Shown here: positions 7,492 to 16,683 of the stretch, in pieces
Layout: each line of letters opens with the position of its first letter
How positions within the stretch are numbered: position 1 is the stretch's first letter
Source of the DNA: Mesorhizobium sophorae
Lineage (GTDB): Bacteria > Pseudomonadota > Alphaproteobacteria > Rhizobiales > Rhizobiaceae
Direction of reading: 5' to 3'
NCBI RefSeq assembly: GCF_002270415.1
Contig: NZ_NNRI01000007.1
Span: 186,001-250,000, forward strand
DNA: 64,000 nt
Program-made: the position numbers and the translations under genes
The notes under the pieces: generated by a model
Seen by the model: the letters and a program-made list of their open reading frames with translations, nothing else
Databases searched by the model: none
Told to the model about the DNA's origin: nothing

Positions 7492-8130
7492 TCACGACGC
7501 ACGCCTTTGGCCGAGCATGTCGGGGTATCCCCTGGTCAGCACGGGAGCAAAATGGTTGCGGCGCGAACGCACCACATCGAGCGTGTGCTCGTTGAAGGTA
7601 AGCAAGGTGGCTACGACCTGCTGGTTGCCATAGGTGCGCTGATAACCCAGCGGCGTCGCCAGGAAATGCAGCTGCAATGCACGCAGCACCCACATCGGCT
7701 CGAACTCGATGATCACCTGGTTGACGTTGCGCTTCAGTCCCCACTCGACGAAGCCAGCGATCAGCTCGGTGCCGACGGTTGACACGCCGCGACGGCCATC
7801 GCGGTAACCTGGAGCGACCGCATAGCGGGTCAACTCGTAAATGTTGGGTCCGGAGGGCGGCGTTCCTTCAAAGAGGTCGGTCAGCACCTCGGTCAGCAGA
7901 TGTCCCCGCGTCGTCGGCAAAAGCCTCTGGTAGCCTGCGACTTCACTGCCCCTGATGACGATTTGATGGACGGCCTCGTCATGATCGAACTGGTCGCATT
8001 CTAGCCCGTCGGGGCGCCTGAGGTCCTCCCATCCCATCTCCTCAACGAATATCTTGTAGCGCAAGCGATGGACCGCCTCCCAAAGGTCCGGGCGTTCCAT
8101 CAATTCTTGGGTTGTGAGAGAAAAAAGCAT
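7492..8130 (-). CDS. acyl-homoserine-lactone synthase, LuxI family
   Basis: A 212-residue autoinducer synthase that joins an acyl chain to the amino group of S-adenosylmethionine and releases an N-acyl homoserine lactone. Conserved family positions are visible: RYKIFVEEMGWE near the N-terminus, the acidic ECDQFDHDEA, the RLLPT turn, and ELTRYAV. The ATG at 8130 follows AGGAG. It lies 97 bases downstream of a luxR gene on the same strand, with an 18-bp lux-box-like palindrome between them. Which acyl chain it uses cannot be read from sequence. Rhizobia carry several LuxI paralogues, so I leave the symbol blank. Confidence 0.93.
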   Translation of the reverse strand: MLFSLTTQELMERPDLWEAVHRLRYKIFVEEMGWEDLRRPDGLECDQFDHDEAVHQIVIRGSEVAGYQRLLPTTRGHLLTEVLTDLFEGTPPSGPNIYELTRYAVAPGYRDGRRGVSTVGTELIAGFVEWGLKRNVNQVIIEFEPMWVLRALQLHFLATPLGYQRTYGNQQVVATLLTFNEHTLDVVRSRRNHFAPVLTRGYPDMLGQRRAS

Positions 8131-8197
8131 TCCGTCATCTCCTGGTTTCAGAGGAAGATACGGCCGTGCTTCGATGAGAAAATTGCGTGATCGCGTA

Positions 8198-8215
8198 GGC
8201 TAGAATTGCTAGGCC
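8198..8215 (-). promoter_or_regulatory. lux-box-like palindrome upstream of luxI
   Basis: The plus strand reads GGCTAGAATTGCTAGGCC, an imperfect 18-bp inverted repeat of typical lux-box length. It lies 68-85 bases before the luxI start, in the gap after luxR. This fits LuxR-dependent positive feedback. A second small palindrome, GGCCG-GCA-CGGCC, overlaps its right end at 8212-8224. Confidence 0.45.
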
Positions 8216-8227
8216 GGCACGGCCGAC

Positions 8228-8959
8228 CTAACTAATGTAGCCCCGCCTTATCGCTTCGGCGACCGCCTGAACCCGGTTGACGGCACCAAGTTTGCTTTTG
8301 GCGTTAAGAAGATGTTTCTCCGAGGTATGTTCGGAGATGCCGAGGATTTGCGAAATCTCCCACTCGGACTTGCCGACGGCGGCCCATTGCAGGCATTCGC
8401 GTTCGCGCGGCGTCAGTACGATGTGATCGATGGTGTTGCTCGCCATCGTGTGGAGCTGCATGGCGCGGCCGACCGCATAGGTCGACACCAGCGACACCAG
8501 GCCGAAATCGGCCGCCGACAATTCGACGGCCTCGCCACCCAGCGACACCATGACGATCTGGCCGTCGAGCGTGATCAGCGGGAAGGCCAGTCCGTCGCGC
8601 AACTTGAACGCGCCGGCATCGCCCATCACTTCGCCGCTGCTCTTGTCGATGCGGGCGCCCTGTGAGGCTTCGCGCCACTGGAACGGCGCCTGCAGCTGTT
8701 TCATGTGGCTGACGACCGGGTCGTGATCGACATAGTTGCGTGCCACATAGCGCTCCAGCCATTCAACAGGCCAGTCGCAGAGAAGCACATGCTGCTTTTG
8801 CTGGCCGCTTGGCGTGCCCGGCTGCGGCACGGTTCCCGCCATCAGCGCGGTGAGCCCGAAATCCGACGTTACACCCAGCAACGTTTCGCAGACTGCCGCC
8901 GCCGTTCCGGCGTGCTGCAGTTGGTCTATGAATTCCAGCGTGCGATCGAACTGACCCAT
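8228..8959 (-). CDS. LuxR-family quorum-sensing regulator
   Basis: A 243-residue transcription factor. The N-terminal autoinducer-binding domain (about residues 20-165) has the typical ARNYVDHDPVVSHM segment with its conserved Tyr and Asp, followed by PFQW. The C-terminal GerE-type helix-turn-helix (LTPRERECLQWAAVGKSEWEISQILGISEHTSEKHL, split here only for description) is complete. It should bind the signal made by the adjacent LuxI and activate luxI and other genes. The start at 8959 (MGQFDRTLEF) follows AGGG at 11 bases; an ATG at 8986 is possible. Upstream lie TTTGCAAA and GTTTGCA/TGCAAAC repeats that could be operators. Confidence 0.9.
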   Translation of the reverse strand: MGQFDRTLEFIDQLQHAGTAAAVCETLLGVTSDFGLTALMAGTVPQPGTPSGQQKQHVLLCDWPVEWLERYVARNYVDHDPVVSHMKQLQAPFQWREASQGARIDKSSGEVMGDAGAFKLRDGLAFPLITLDGQIVMVSLGGEAVELSAADFGLVSLVSTYAVGRAMQLHTMASNTIDHIVLTPRERECLQWAAVGKSEWEISQILGISEHTSEKHLLNAKSKLGAVNRVQAVAEAIRRGYIS

Positions 8960-9216
8960 CGCAACATCAACCCTATGTTGCCTCATGCATTGCGACCAAT
9001 GATGCGTGCTTCGTTTGCACTTCACCACCGACCACGGATTGCAAACCGCATGTTTCCAGTCGTGGTTCTCACCTTGGTCCCCCAACCAAGGCAGCCACTG
9101 CTATTTGCAAACTCCCTAAAGCATATCCTGAAATCGACGCGTTGAAATCAAAAAGCATTGTACCTTTGTCATTTTCGTACCAAAACCTGCCAACACGACT
9201 GCGGCGGAGTCTTATC

Positions 9217-10068
9217 GTGGCGTTCCAGTGGAGGTTTTTGGCTCTTGCGTCGCTGCTGATCGCAGCGCTGTCGGTCGCCGGTACCGCGCGCGCCGCTGAG
9301 CCGCAGGTGCCGGTGCTGTGGGATGCCAAGGAGCGGCTGCCAAAGCCGGACCTTTCGGCACTGCCCCGGCTGCGCTTCCTGACGACCACGGATTTTCCGC
9401 CCTTCAATTTCCTCGACGGCTCGGGAAAACTGTCCGGTTTCCATATCGATCTGGCACGCGCCATCTGCGCCGAGCTTGGTATTGTCGACAAATGCCAGAT
9501 CCAGGCCCTGCCCTGGGCAGAGCTCGAAGGCGCGCTGCAGAAAGGCGAGGGCGAAGCGATCATCGCCGGCATCGCCGCAACGGCCGAATCGCGCTCGACC
9601 TATGCCTTCTCACGCTCCTACCTGCAGTTCCCGGCTCGCTTCGTCACGCAGAAGAGCAAGGATCTGACCGAACCGGTCTTCGACAAATTGCGCGGCAAGC
9701 GTGTCGGCGTGCTCGCCGGCTCGGCGCATGAGCGCATGCTGCGCGACTATTTCAACACCGTTCAGATCGTCCCCTTCGACAGGCCGGAAGAACTCTATGC
9801 CGATCTCAAGGCCGGCAAGCTCGACGCCGCCTTCGGCGACGGTATGCGCCTGGCCTTCTGGCTGGGCGGCTCGGATGCGGCCGGTTGCTGCCGCTTCGCT
9901 GGCGGACCTTATCTGGCGCCCGAATATCTGGGTTCTGGCATGGCCATCGCCACCAGGGCGGACGATCCAGCACTGGCCGCCGCGTTCGACTACGCGCTGC
10001 AGGAGATCTCGATGAAAGGCACGTTCGCCGAATTCTATCTGCGCTATTTCCCGGTCAGCTTTTTCTAG
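9217..10068 (+). CDS. periplasmic solute-binding protein, amino-acid ABC transporter type (SBP family 3)
   Basis: A 283-residue secreted binding protein. A signal peptide (FLALASLLIAALSVAGTARA, cleaved before AEP) precedes a family 3 fold: LRFLTTTDFPPFNFLDGSGK, then GFHIDLARAICAELG, IIAGIAATAESRSTYAFS and KRVGVLAGSA. Such proteins deliver polar amino acids or related compounds to an ABC permease. No permease or ATPase gene is next to it, so it is an orphan; it could also serve as a sensor. I prefer the GTG start at 9217 because GGAG lies 8 bases before it. An in-frame ATG at 9142 would add 25 residues in front of the signal peptide. Confidence 0.85.
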   Translation: MAFQWRFLALASLLIAALSVAGTARAAEPQVPVLWDAKERLPKPDLSALPRLRFLTTTDFPPFNFLDGSGKLSGFHIDLARAICAELGIVDKCQIQALPWAELEGALQKGEGEAIIAGIAATAESRSTYAFSRSYLQFPARFVTQKSKDLTEPVFDKLRGKRVGVLAGSAHERMLRDYFNTVQIVPFDRPEELYADLKAGKLDAAFGDGMRLAFWLGGSDAAGCCRFAGGPYLAPEYLGSGMAIATRADDPALAAAFDYALQEISMKGTFAEFYLRYFPVSFF

Positions 10069-10092
10069 TCTAGCCAACCGAAAGGCAGCGCC

Positions 10093-10506
10093 CTAAGTCA
10101 GGGTCCGCAGCCTCGCCTTTGCGGCACGACCGATGGCGGCGACCGTCAAGGTGTCGAGGTCGAGCTGACGCCGGATGAGCTGCAGCACCCGGACTTCCTC
10201 CATGCGCATTTCGAGATCGACGGCGGCCACCTCGAAGGCGGCGGCATAGGCGGTGTCGCGCAAGCGCTCGGGCAGCGCCTCGGCAACCCGCGCAAGAACG
10301 CCTTCCAGGCCGTCCTTTTCATTCAGCATCTTCTGGCAAGCCTGGGCGACGCCGACCAGCCGGTCGTGGTTGAAATCCTCGAACACCGGCCAGGAGCGGA
10401 CGACGTCGCCGATCCGGGCCAGTTCGACATCGGTCATGTCGCGATCGGAAGCCGAGGTGATGACCATCAGGTAGATCAGCGCTTCATGCGGCGTCGGCAA
10501 CGGCAT
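10093..10506 (-). CDS. TerB-family (tellurite-resistance-like) small helical protein
   Basis: A 137-residue all-helical protein beginning MPLPTPHEALIYLMVITSASD, followed by DRDMTDVELARIGDVV. This fits the alphaproteobacterial TerB-like family, whose conserved acidic helices bind metal in some members. The cellular role is unknown; the tellurite link is by family name only and no other ter genes are near. AAGGAG lies 6 bases before the ATG. It is convergent with the upstream binding protein and diverges from lysS. Confidence 0.7.
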   Translation of the reverse strand: MPLPTPHEALIYLMVITSASDRDMTDVELARIGDVVRSWPVFEDFNHDRLVGVAQACQKMLNEKDGLEGVLARVAEALPERLRDTAYAAAFEVAAVDLEMRMEEVRVLQLIRRQLDLDTLTVAAIGRAAKARLRTLT

Positions 10507-10578
10507 TCTGTACTCCTTGAATGGGCACCGAAGGTAGGAAAGCGGTATCTGTACCGCAAGGAAAAAGCGCTGCACGCG

Positions 10579-10607
10579 TTGACGCTCCGGCCACGCACGC
10601 CTAGAGA
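10579..10607 (+). promoter_or_regulatory. candidate sigma70 promoter for lysS
   Basis: TTGACG, 17 bases, TAGAGA. The -35 is good and the -10 weak. It ends 56 bases before the lysS start. Confidence 0.4.
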
Positions 10608-10663
10608 CCGGTTGAAAACCCCTGCTCCGGGCAACACCGGCGATTTATTTGGAAAACTGTGAC

Positions 10664-12310
10664 ATGGCGGGATCAAACATCATCGATCTCAATCCCGAGC
10701 TGCTGGCGGCCGCGACCGATAGCAAGGCATGGCCGTTCGAGGAAGCCAAGAAGATCATCGAACGCTACAAAGGCACCGACTTTCCTGAAACAATCCTGTT
10801 CGAGACCGGCTACGGACCGTCGGGGCTGCCGCATATCGGCACGTTCGGCGAGGTGGCGCGCACGACGATGGTTCGGCATGCCTTCCGCGTCCTGACGCAG
10901 GACAAGGTTGCGACCAAGCTGCTGTGCTTTTCCGACGACATGGACGGCATGCGCAAGATCCCCGACAACGTACCGGATCGCGCAGCGCTGGAGCCACATT
11001 TGCACAAGCCGCTGTCGTCGGTGCCCAATCCGTTCGGCGACGATTATGCGAGCTTTGCCGATCACAACAACGCGATGCTTTGCCGCTTCCTGGACACGTT
11101 CGGCTTCGACTACGAGTTCGCCAGCGCGACGCAATATTACAAGTCGGGCCGCTTCGACGCGATGCTGCTGCGCGCCGCCGAACGCTATGACCAGATCATG
11201 GCGGTGATGCTGCCGACGCTCGGCTCCGAGCGGCAGGCGACTTACAGTCCGTTCCTGCCGATTTCGCCGAAGAGTGGCCGCGTGCTTTACGTGCCGATGA
11301 AGCATGTCGACGCCAAGGCCGGCACCATCACCTTCGACGACGAAGGCACCGAGACCACGCTTTCGATCACCGGCGGCAGGGTGAAGCTGCAGTGGAAGCC
11401 GGATTTCGGTATGCGCTGGGCAGCGCTCGGCGTCGATTTCGAAATGTTCGGCAAGGACCACCAGACCAATGCGGTGGTCTATGACCGCATCTGCAAGATC
11501 CTGGGCGGGCGTGCGCCGGAGCATTTCGTCTATGAACTGTTCCTCGACGAAAACGGCCAGAAGATCTCAAAGTCGAAGGGCAACGGGCTGACCATCGACG
11601 AGTGGCTGACCTATGCGCCGACCGAGAGCCTGGGGCTCTATATGTACCAGCGGCCGCGGCAGGCCAAGAAGCTGTATTTCGATGTCATCCCGAGAGCAGT
11701 GGACGAGTATTACACCTTCCTTGCGGCTTACCCGCGGCAGGACTGGAAGGAGCGGCTGGGTAACCCGGTCTGGCATATGCATGACGGCAACCCGCCGGCC
11801 ATCGACATGCCGGTGCCGTTCTCGCTGCTGCTCAACCTGGTCAGCGCTTCCAACGCGCAGAACAAGGATGTGCTGTGGGGCTTCATTTCGCGCCATACCG
11901 CTGGGGTGACGCCTAAGACGCATCCCGAGCTCGACCAGCTGGTCGGCCATGCGATCCGCTATTTCGACGATTTCGTGAAGCCGACGAAAACCTTCCGCCC
12001 CGCCGACGAGGTCGAGCGCGCGGCGCTGGCAGCCCTCGAAACGGCGCTTGGCGCGCTGCCGACGGACGCCAACGGCGAAGCGATCCAGAACGCTTCGCTC
12101 AACGTCGCACGTAGGATCGAACGCTATCAGGATCACTCCAAGCAGAGCCCGGAAGGTGGCCCCGGCGTGTCGGGCGCCTTCTTCCAGATGATCTACCAGG
12201 TGCTGATCGGCCAGGAGCGCGGCCCGCGCTTCGGCTCGTTCGCCGCGCTCTATGGCATTGCCGAGACGCGGGCGCTCATTGAGCGGGCGCTGGCTGGTCA
12301 GCTGGCTTGA
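10664..12310 (+). CDS. lysS: lysyl-tRNA synthetase, class I
   Basis: A 548-residue class I LysRS, the archaeal-type enzyme also used by many alphaproteobacteria instead of the class II enzyme of E. coli. It charges tRNA-Lys with lysine. The class I signatures are both present: [16 protein letters not shown] (HIGH motif) and KISKSKGNG (KMSKS motif). The C-terminal helical anticodon-binding region runs to the end. The ATG at 10664 ([14 protein letters not shown]) matches the family start. Its last 35 bases overlap the 3' end of the convergent nuclease-like gene. Confidence 0.93.
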   Translation: MAGSNIIDLNPELLAAATDSKAWPFEEAKKIIERYKGTDFPETILFETGYGPSGLPHIGTFGEVARTTMVRHAFRVLTQDKVATKLLCFSDDMDGMRKIPDNVPDRAALEPHLHKPLSSVPNPFGDDYASFADHNNAMLCRFLDTFGFDYEFASATQYYKSGRFDAMLLRAAERYDQIMAVMLPTLGSERQATYSPFLPISPKSGRVLYVPMKHVDAKAGTITFDDEGTETTLSITGGRVKLQWKPDFGMRWAALGVDFEMFGKDHQTNAVVYDRICKILGGRAPEHFVYELFLDENGQKISKSKGNGLTIDEWLTYAPTESLGLYMYQRPRQAKKLYFDVIPRAVDEYYTFLAAYPRQDWKERLGNPVWHMHDGNPPAIDMPVPFSLLLNLVSASNAQNKDVLWGFISRHTAGVTPKTHPELDQLVGHAIRYFDDFVKPTKTFRPADEVERAALAALETALGALPTDANGEAIQNASLNVARRIERYQDHSKQSPEGGPGVSGAFFQMIYQVLIGQERGPRFGSFAALYGIAETRALIERALAGQLA

Positions 12311-13127
12311 GAACGCCGTCGACCTCTTCCAGGATCGAGCTCGGCGCCTGAGGCGCAGGGCTTGGTGCGGCCGGCATCGCCGGCATGCCGGAAAGGTTCG
12401 GCGCCGATCCGAAAATGCCCTTCCTGGCCGTGCGCGCCTTGTCGCCGGCCTCGACATAGGGCCCACCCTTGGCGGCCCGAGCCCAGCCGTTTTCGACCAG
12501 CCATTGACCGACATCCTGCTTGCCGATCCGGCATTCGGCGGCGATCAGGTCGCGACCGCCCTCAGGCGGCACGGTGCAGACCACCGCGCGGCCGCGCAGG
12601 AAGGCGCGGAACGCCGTTCGCGCCCGGATACCGCACGGCCAGGCTTTGCCGTCATCGCTGCAGGTCTCGTCCTGCCTGACGATGTCGATGCCCGACACCG
12701 CGACCGAATAGCCCTTGGCCTCGATCAGGCCGGCGGCCTGCGCGACCGGCTGGAACAGCTTTGTCCCGTTCCAGTCGTCGGGCATTTTCGGCCTGGGCGG
12801 CACCGCCAGCGCCAGCTTGCTCAACGGCTCGCGCGGCTCGACACGCTCAAGCCCCTCGGCGGGCAGTTCCGGTGGTACGATAATTTCAGGATCGATCGCC
12901 CTCGAATGCGACGCCGCCTTTGCCGGCTGCGGAGCGGTTATGGCGGATGTCGCCGGCTCTGCGAGCACGGTCTCGGCGCCCTCCTGCGAGATCGTGTCGG
13001 CGCCCGGATCGACCTGATCCACCGTGACTACTCCTGCACTTCCCTTCAGCGTGCGACCGCCAGCGACGACCATTGCCGCCATCGCCGGGACCATCAGAAC
13101 CGCCAGGACAAGATGAGGGAGCCGCAC
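12276..13127 (-). CDS. secreted thermonuclease-like (SNase-fold) protein
   Basis: A 283-residue protein with an N-terminal hydrophobic signal or anchor ([19 protein letters not shown]). A proline/alanine-rich linker follows to about residue 110. The SNase-like domain is at about 130-240: [28 protein letters not shown], then [17 protein letters not shown] and [10 protein letters not shown]. The catalytic Arg/Glu set of active staphylococcal nuclease is not clearly complete, so it may be structural rather than a nuclease. The C-terminus is again Pro/Ala-rich. It lies 9 bases downstream of the S24 repressor gene on the same strand and overlaps the convergent lysS by 35 bases. Confidence 0.7.
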   Translation of the reverse strand: MRLPHLVLAVLMVPAMAAMVVAGGRTLKGSAGVVTVDQVDPGADTISQEGAETVLAEPATSAITAPQPAKAASHSRAIDPEIIVPPELPAEGLERVEPREPLSKLALAVPPRPKMPDDWNGTKLFQPVAQAAGLIEAKGYSVAVSGIDIVRQDETCSDDGKAWPCGIRARTAFRAFLRGRAVVCTVPPEGGRDLIAAECRIGKQDVGQWLVENGWARAAKGGPYVEAGDKARTARKGIFGSAPNLSGMPAMPAAPSPAPQAPSSILEEVDGVLKPADQPAPAQ

Positions 13128-13136
13128 CAGCCGGAC

Positions 13137-13787
13137 CTACTGGCTTGCCCAGACAATCCGCGCCACCCATTCGACATCGCGCATGGGAATGTCGCGGTCC
13201 GGATGATCGGGATTGAGCGAGACCAGTGCAATCGACCTGACGGTCTGGCGCTCGAGCACCTTGGCCATCACTTCGCCGGCGGTGGTCTTGACGACGACAC
13301 GATCGCCCTTGCGGGTGATGGCGCCCGGTTCGACGATGAGGACATCGCCATCGCGGTAGAGCGGCAGCATGGAATCACCTTGCACCTGCAGCGCATAGGA
13401 GCTCTCCGTCGATTGCGCCGGCAGTTCGACCAGGTCCCAGCCCTGCCCGGCCGGAAAGCCGGCATCATCGAAGAAGCCGCCGGCGCCGGCCTGGGCAAAG
13501 CCGAGTAACGGCACGGAGCGCCTGTGGGCTACCCGTGCTTCCTGGGCTGACGCGGCCCTGCCCTCGATCAGGCCGGTGAATTCGTCGAGCGTAGCCCCTG
13601 TTGCCTCGATGATCTTGGCAAGCGATTCGGTCGACGGCCAGCGCGGCCGGCCATCCGACGACAGACGTTTCGACTTGTTGAAGGCCGTCGAATCGAGCCC
13701 CGCGCGCCGGGCCAGCCCCGAAGCCGACAGCGAATAGCGCTCGGCGAGAGCATCGATGGCAGCCCAGACACGGTCATGCGAGAGCAA
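13137..13787 (-). CDS. S24-family (LexA/CI-like) transcriptional repressor
   Basis: A 216-residue regulator. The N-terminal helix-turn-helix includes YSLSASGLARRAGLDSTAFNKSKR and WPSTESLAKIIEATGATLDEF. The C-terminal S24 peptidase-type domain has QGDSMLPLYRDGDVLIV with the nucleophilic Ser and the partner Lys in RVVVKTTAGEVMAK. Such proteins either self-cleave on DNA damage or act as stable repressors. There is no ATG near the homology start; TTG at 13787 fits, with GGGAG 8 bases upstream. A longer frame to 14315 has no homology. An 18-bp imperfect palindrome lies over the start codon. The gene seems chromosomal, with no prophage genes beside it. Confidence 0.82.
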   Translation of the reverse strand: MLSHDRVWAAIDALAERYSLSASGLARRAGLDSTAFNKSKRLSSDGRPRWPSTESLAKIIEATGATLDEFTGLIEGRAASAQEARVAHRRSVPLLGFAQAGAGGFFDDAGFPAGQGWDLVELPAQSTESSYALQVQGDSMLPLYRDGDVLIVEPGAITRKGDRVVVKTTAGEVMAKVLERQTVRSIALVSLNPDHPDRDIPMRDVEWVARIVWASQ

Positions 13788-13945
13788 GCTCGCTCTCCCT
13801 CGAAACAGGAAAAAATGCCTCTTCCTGTCTAACGCGCAACCGCCGCCATGTCCACCGGGCGCACCGCCGGATCGCCGACGAAACGTATGCCGCCGCGACA
13901 GCGCCGCGCGGTTCAGTGATCGGACATCAATGATCGCCGATGAAC

Positions 13946-14251
13946 CTATCCGGCCATCGCCGCCATCGCTCTCGGCAAGCCCTTCCTGAGTTCCTCGGCG
14001 TTCATCACCGGGATCATCTCGACGCTGGCATTGAAGGCGAAGAAGAACCGCTCGGCGACATAGGGCATGTCCGAACTGTCCTTTACCTCCACGACGAGAT
14101 AGGCCGTTCGCCGGCCACCGTCGGCGGTGAAATAGGCGGCCTCCGGGTTGAGGTCGGACAGGGTGTGCTCGATGAACTTGGCCATGCTGCCGTTCTTGAT
14201 CGCCTTGTTGCCTTCCTCGGCCGGGATGGAAACTCTCAGCATCATACGCAT
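13946..14251 (-). CDS. conserved small protein of unknown function
   Basis: A 101-residue soluble protein, MRMMLRVSIPAEEGN to LPRAMAAMAG. It has an alternating strand/helix pattern (MLRVSIP, then AKFIEHTL, AYFTADGGRRTAYLVVEV, ERFFFAFNASVEMIPVM) that suggests a ferredoxin-like dimeric alpha-beta barrel. I do not recognise a function. Codon use looks genuine. It stands alone between the S24 gene and fadJ, 158 bases upstream of the former. The ATG codons at 14251 and 14245 are both possible starts. Confidence 0.65.
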   Translation of the reverse strand: MRMMLRVSIPAEEGNKAIKNGSMAKFIEHTLSDLNPEAAYFTADGGRRTAYLVVEVKDSSDMPYVAERFFFAFNASVEMIPVMNAEELRKGLPRAMAAMAG

Positions 14252-14448
14252 GACGATTACGTCCTTCTGCCAACTTTAGGTTAGCAAAAGCTAATTTATC
14301 ACCGACGGACCGCATGGGAAAGCTGAAGCGCGCTGGCCACGGCTACGTGCCGTGGCCATCATGCGCAAACTAAAGGGCGACAAGCGTCATTCGCGTCGCT
14401 GAAGGACGCGCAGCGCTGCCGTCGCGCCCAGATATAGATCGGCCGGCG

Positions 14449-16668
14449 TCAGGCCGCCTGCTTCACGTCACCCTTGGCGTAGGGATCGAAGCGCCCGTAG
14501 AAGGTCTCGCCCTTCTCGGCCATATCGAGCAACAGCTTGGGCGCCTTGAATTCGGCGCCGTATTTCTTCTGCAGCTTCTTGGCAATCTTGACGAATGCCT
14601 TGGCGCCGATGCCGTCGATATAGGACAGCGCACCGCCGGTGTAGGGCGCGAAGCCGAAGGCCAGGATCGAGCCGACATCGGCCTCGCGCGGGTCGGTGAC
14701 GATGCCCTCTTCCATCACCCGGGCCGCTTCCAGCGCGATGGTGACCAGCAGCCGCTGTTGCAGCTCTTCATAATCGACCTTCTCCGCCGCAAGCTGCGGA
14801 TAGAGGTCCTTGAGGCCCGGCCACAGCTTCTTCTTGGCCGGCTTGGCGGGATAGTCGTAAAAACCCTTGCCGTTCTTACGGCCGAAGCGGCCATGATCGT
14901 CGACCATGGTGTTGATCAGCGCCATTTGCTTCTGGTCGACGGCGGTGTCGCCGAGATCGCGCATGGTCTGCTTCATGATTTTCTGCGCGAGGTCGATGGC
15001 CGTCTCGTCGGTCAGGGCCAGCGGGCCGACCGGCATGCCGGCGGCTTTCGCCGCATTCTCGATCATGGGTGCAGGCACCCCTTCGATCAGCATCTTGTAG
15101 GCTTCCGACATGTAGCGCAGCACGCAGCGGTTGACATAGAAGCCGCGCGTGTCGTTGACGACGATCGGCGTCTTCTTGATGGCGCGGACGAAATCGATGG
15201 CTGTCGCGAGCGCCTTGTCGCCGGTCTTCTTGCCTAAAATGATCTCGACCAGCATCATCCTGTCGACCGGCGAGAAGAAATGGATGCCGATGAAGTTCTT
15301 CGGCCGCGCCGAGTTCTTGGCCAGCGACGAGATCGGGATGGTCGAGGTGTTGGAGGCGAAGATGGCCGAGGCTTTAAGCACCGCTTCCGCCTGCTCGGTG
15401 GCGCTCTTCTTGACGGCGGAATCTTCGAACACCGCTTCGACCACCAGGTCGCAACCGGCAAGGTCGGCATAGTCAGCCGTCGGCGTGATCAGCGACAGAA
15501 GTTTGTCCTTCTCCTCGGGCTTGGCACGGCCCTTCTTCACCTGATCCGAGACCAGGCTGTCGGAATGCGCCTTGCCCTTGGCGGCCGACTCCATGTCGCG
15601 GTCGAGCAGAACCACCGGAATGCCGGCCTTGGCGGTGACATACGCGATACCGGCGCCCATGAAGCCGGCGCCGAGAATGCCGATCTTCTTGAACTTGGTT
15701 TCCGGTACGCCGGCCGGGCGACGCGCGCCCTTGTTCAGTTCCTGCAGCGACACGAACAGCGAGCGGATCATCGCCGCCGCTTCCTGGGTCTGCATGATCT
15801 CGGTGAAATAGCGCTGCTCGATGCGCAGGGCCGTGTCGAACGGCACCAGCAGGCCTTCATAGACGCACTTCAGGATCGCGGCGGCAGCTGGATAATTGCC
15901 ATAGGTCTCGCGGCGCAGGATCGCGATGGCCGGCGGCCACAGATTGAAGCCGGCTGGTGAATAGATCTGGCCTCCGGGCAGCTTAAAACCCTTCTCGTCC
16001 CACGGCGCCACCGGCTTCAGGCCGTTCCTGATCATCGCCTTGGCGGTGTCGACCAGCTTGGCCGGTTCGGCTATCTCATGGATCAGGCCCATCGACTTGG
16101 CCTTCTGCGGCGACAGTGGCTGGCCGGACGTCAGCATCTGCAGCGCCTGTTGCTGATCGGTCAGCCGCGGCACGCGCTGGGTGCCGCCGGCGCCCGGGAA
16201 GATGCCTATCTTCACTTCGGGAAGCGCCATCCTGACCTTGTCGCTATCGGCGGCGACACGGCCGTGGCAAGCGAGCGACAATTCGAAGGCGCCGCCCATG
16301 CAGGTGCCGTTGATCGCCGACACCCACGGCTTGCCCGACGTTTCAAGCTTGCGGAACAGGCCGGTCATAGTGCCGGCCTGGTCGAACAGGGCCTTGGTGG
16401 CCTTTTCGATATCCTTGTCCTTTTCAGCGGCGAAAGTGGTCAGCATCTTCTGCAGCAAGGTGATGTCGGCGCCGCCGGAGAAGGTGTCCTTGCCGGAGGT
16501 GATCACCGCGCCCTTGATGGCGGCATCGCCCGCCACCAAGTCGACGATGGCGTTCAGTTCCAGCATCGCCTCTTCGGTGAAGACGTTCATCGAGCGGCCC
16601 GGCATGTCCCAGGTGACCAACGCAATGCCGTCGGCGTCGATGTCGAGGGTGAAATTGGTGTAGCTCAT
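14449..16668 (-). CDS. fadJ: fatty-acid oxidation multifunctional enzyme, enoyl-CoA hydratase / 3-hydroxyacyl-CoA dehydrogenase
   Basis: A 739-residue two-domain enzyme for the middle steps of beta-oxidation. The N-terminal crotonase domain (about residues 1-190) keeps both catalytic Glu, in [12 protein letters not shown] and [17 protein letters not shown]. The C-terminal 3-hydroxyacyl-CoA dehydrogenase starts at about 330 with the NAD motif [15 protein letters not shown] and includes [17 protein letters not shown] with the catalytic His, and [12 protein letters not shown]. It starts 15 bases after the thiolase stop, with GGGGAG in front of the ATG. This is the usual alphaproteobacterial FadJ arrangement in which the thiolase is the alpha-beta partner. 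Confidence 0.93.
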   Translation of the reverse strand: MSYTNFTLDIDADGIALVTWDMPGRSMNVFTEEAMLELNAIVDLVAGDAAIKGAVITSGKDTFSGGADITLLQKMLTTFAAEKDKDIEKATKALFDQAGTMTGLFRKLETSGKPWVSAINGTCMGGAFELSLACHGRVAADSDKVRMALPEVKIGIFPGAGGTQRVPRLTDQQQALQMLTSGQPLSPQKAKSMGLIHEIAEPAKLVDTAKAMIRNGLKPVAPWDEKGFKLPGGQIYSPAGFNLWPPAIAILRRETYGNYPAAAAILKCVYEGLLVPFDTALRIEQRYFTEIMQTQEAAAMIRSLFVSLQELNKGARRPAGVPETKFKKIGILGAGFMGAGIAYVTAKAGIPVVLLDRDMESAAKGKAHSDSLVSDQVKKGRAKPEEKDKLLSLITPTADYADLAGCDLVVEAVFEDSAVKKSATEQAEAVLKASAIFASNTSTIPISSLAKNSARPKNFIGIHFFSPVDRMMLVEIILGKKTGDKALATAIDFVRAIKKTPIVVNDTRGFYVNRCVLRYMSEAYKMLIEGVPAPMIENAAKAAGMPVGPLALTDETAIDLAQKIMKQTMRDLGDTAVDQKQMALINTMVDDHGRFGRKNGKGFYDYPAKPAKKKLWPGLKDLYPQLAAEKVDYEELQQRLLVTIALEAARVMEEGIVTDPREADVGSILAFGFAPYTGGALSYIDGIGAKAFVKIAKKLQKKYGAEFKAPKLLLDMAEKGETFYGRFDPYAKGDVKQAA

Positions 16669-16683
16669 GATTTCTCTCCCCTA

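Noticed and set aside
13137..13787. Prophage signal from the S24 repressor
   Set aside because: No integrase, structural or lysis genes are near, and flanking genes are core chromosome.
13788..14315. Extended start of the S24 repressor gene
   Set aside because: The frame overlaps the small gene at 13946-14251 and shows no homology; the helix-turn-helix begins just after 13787.
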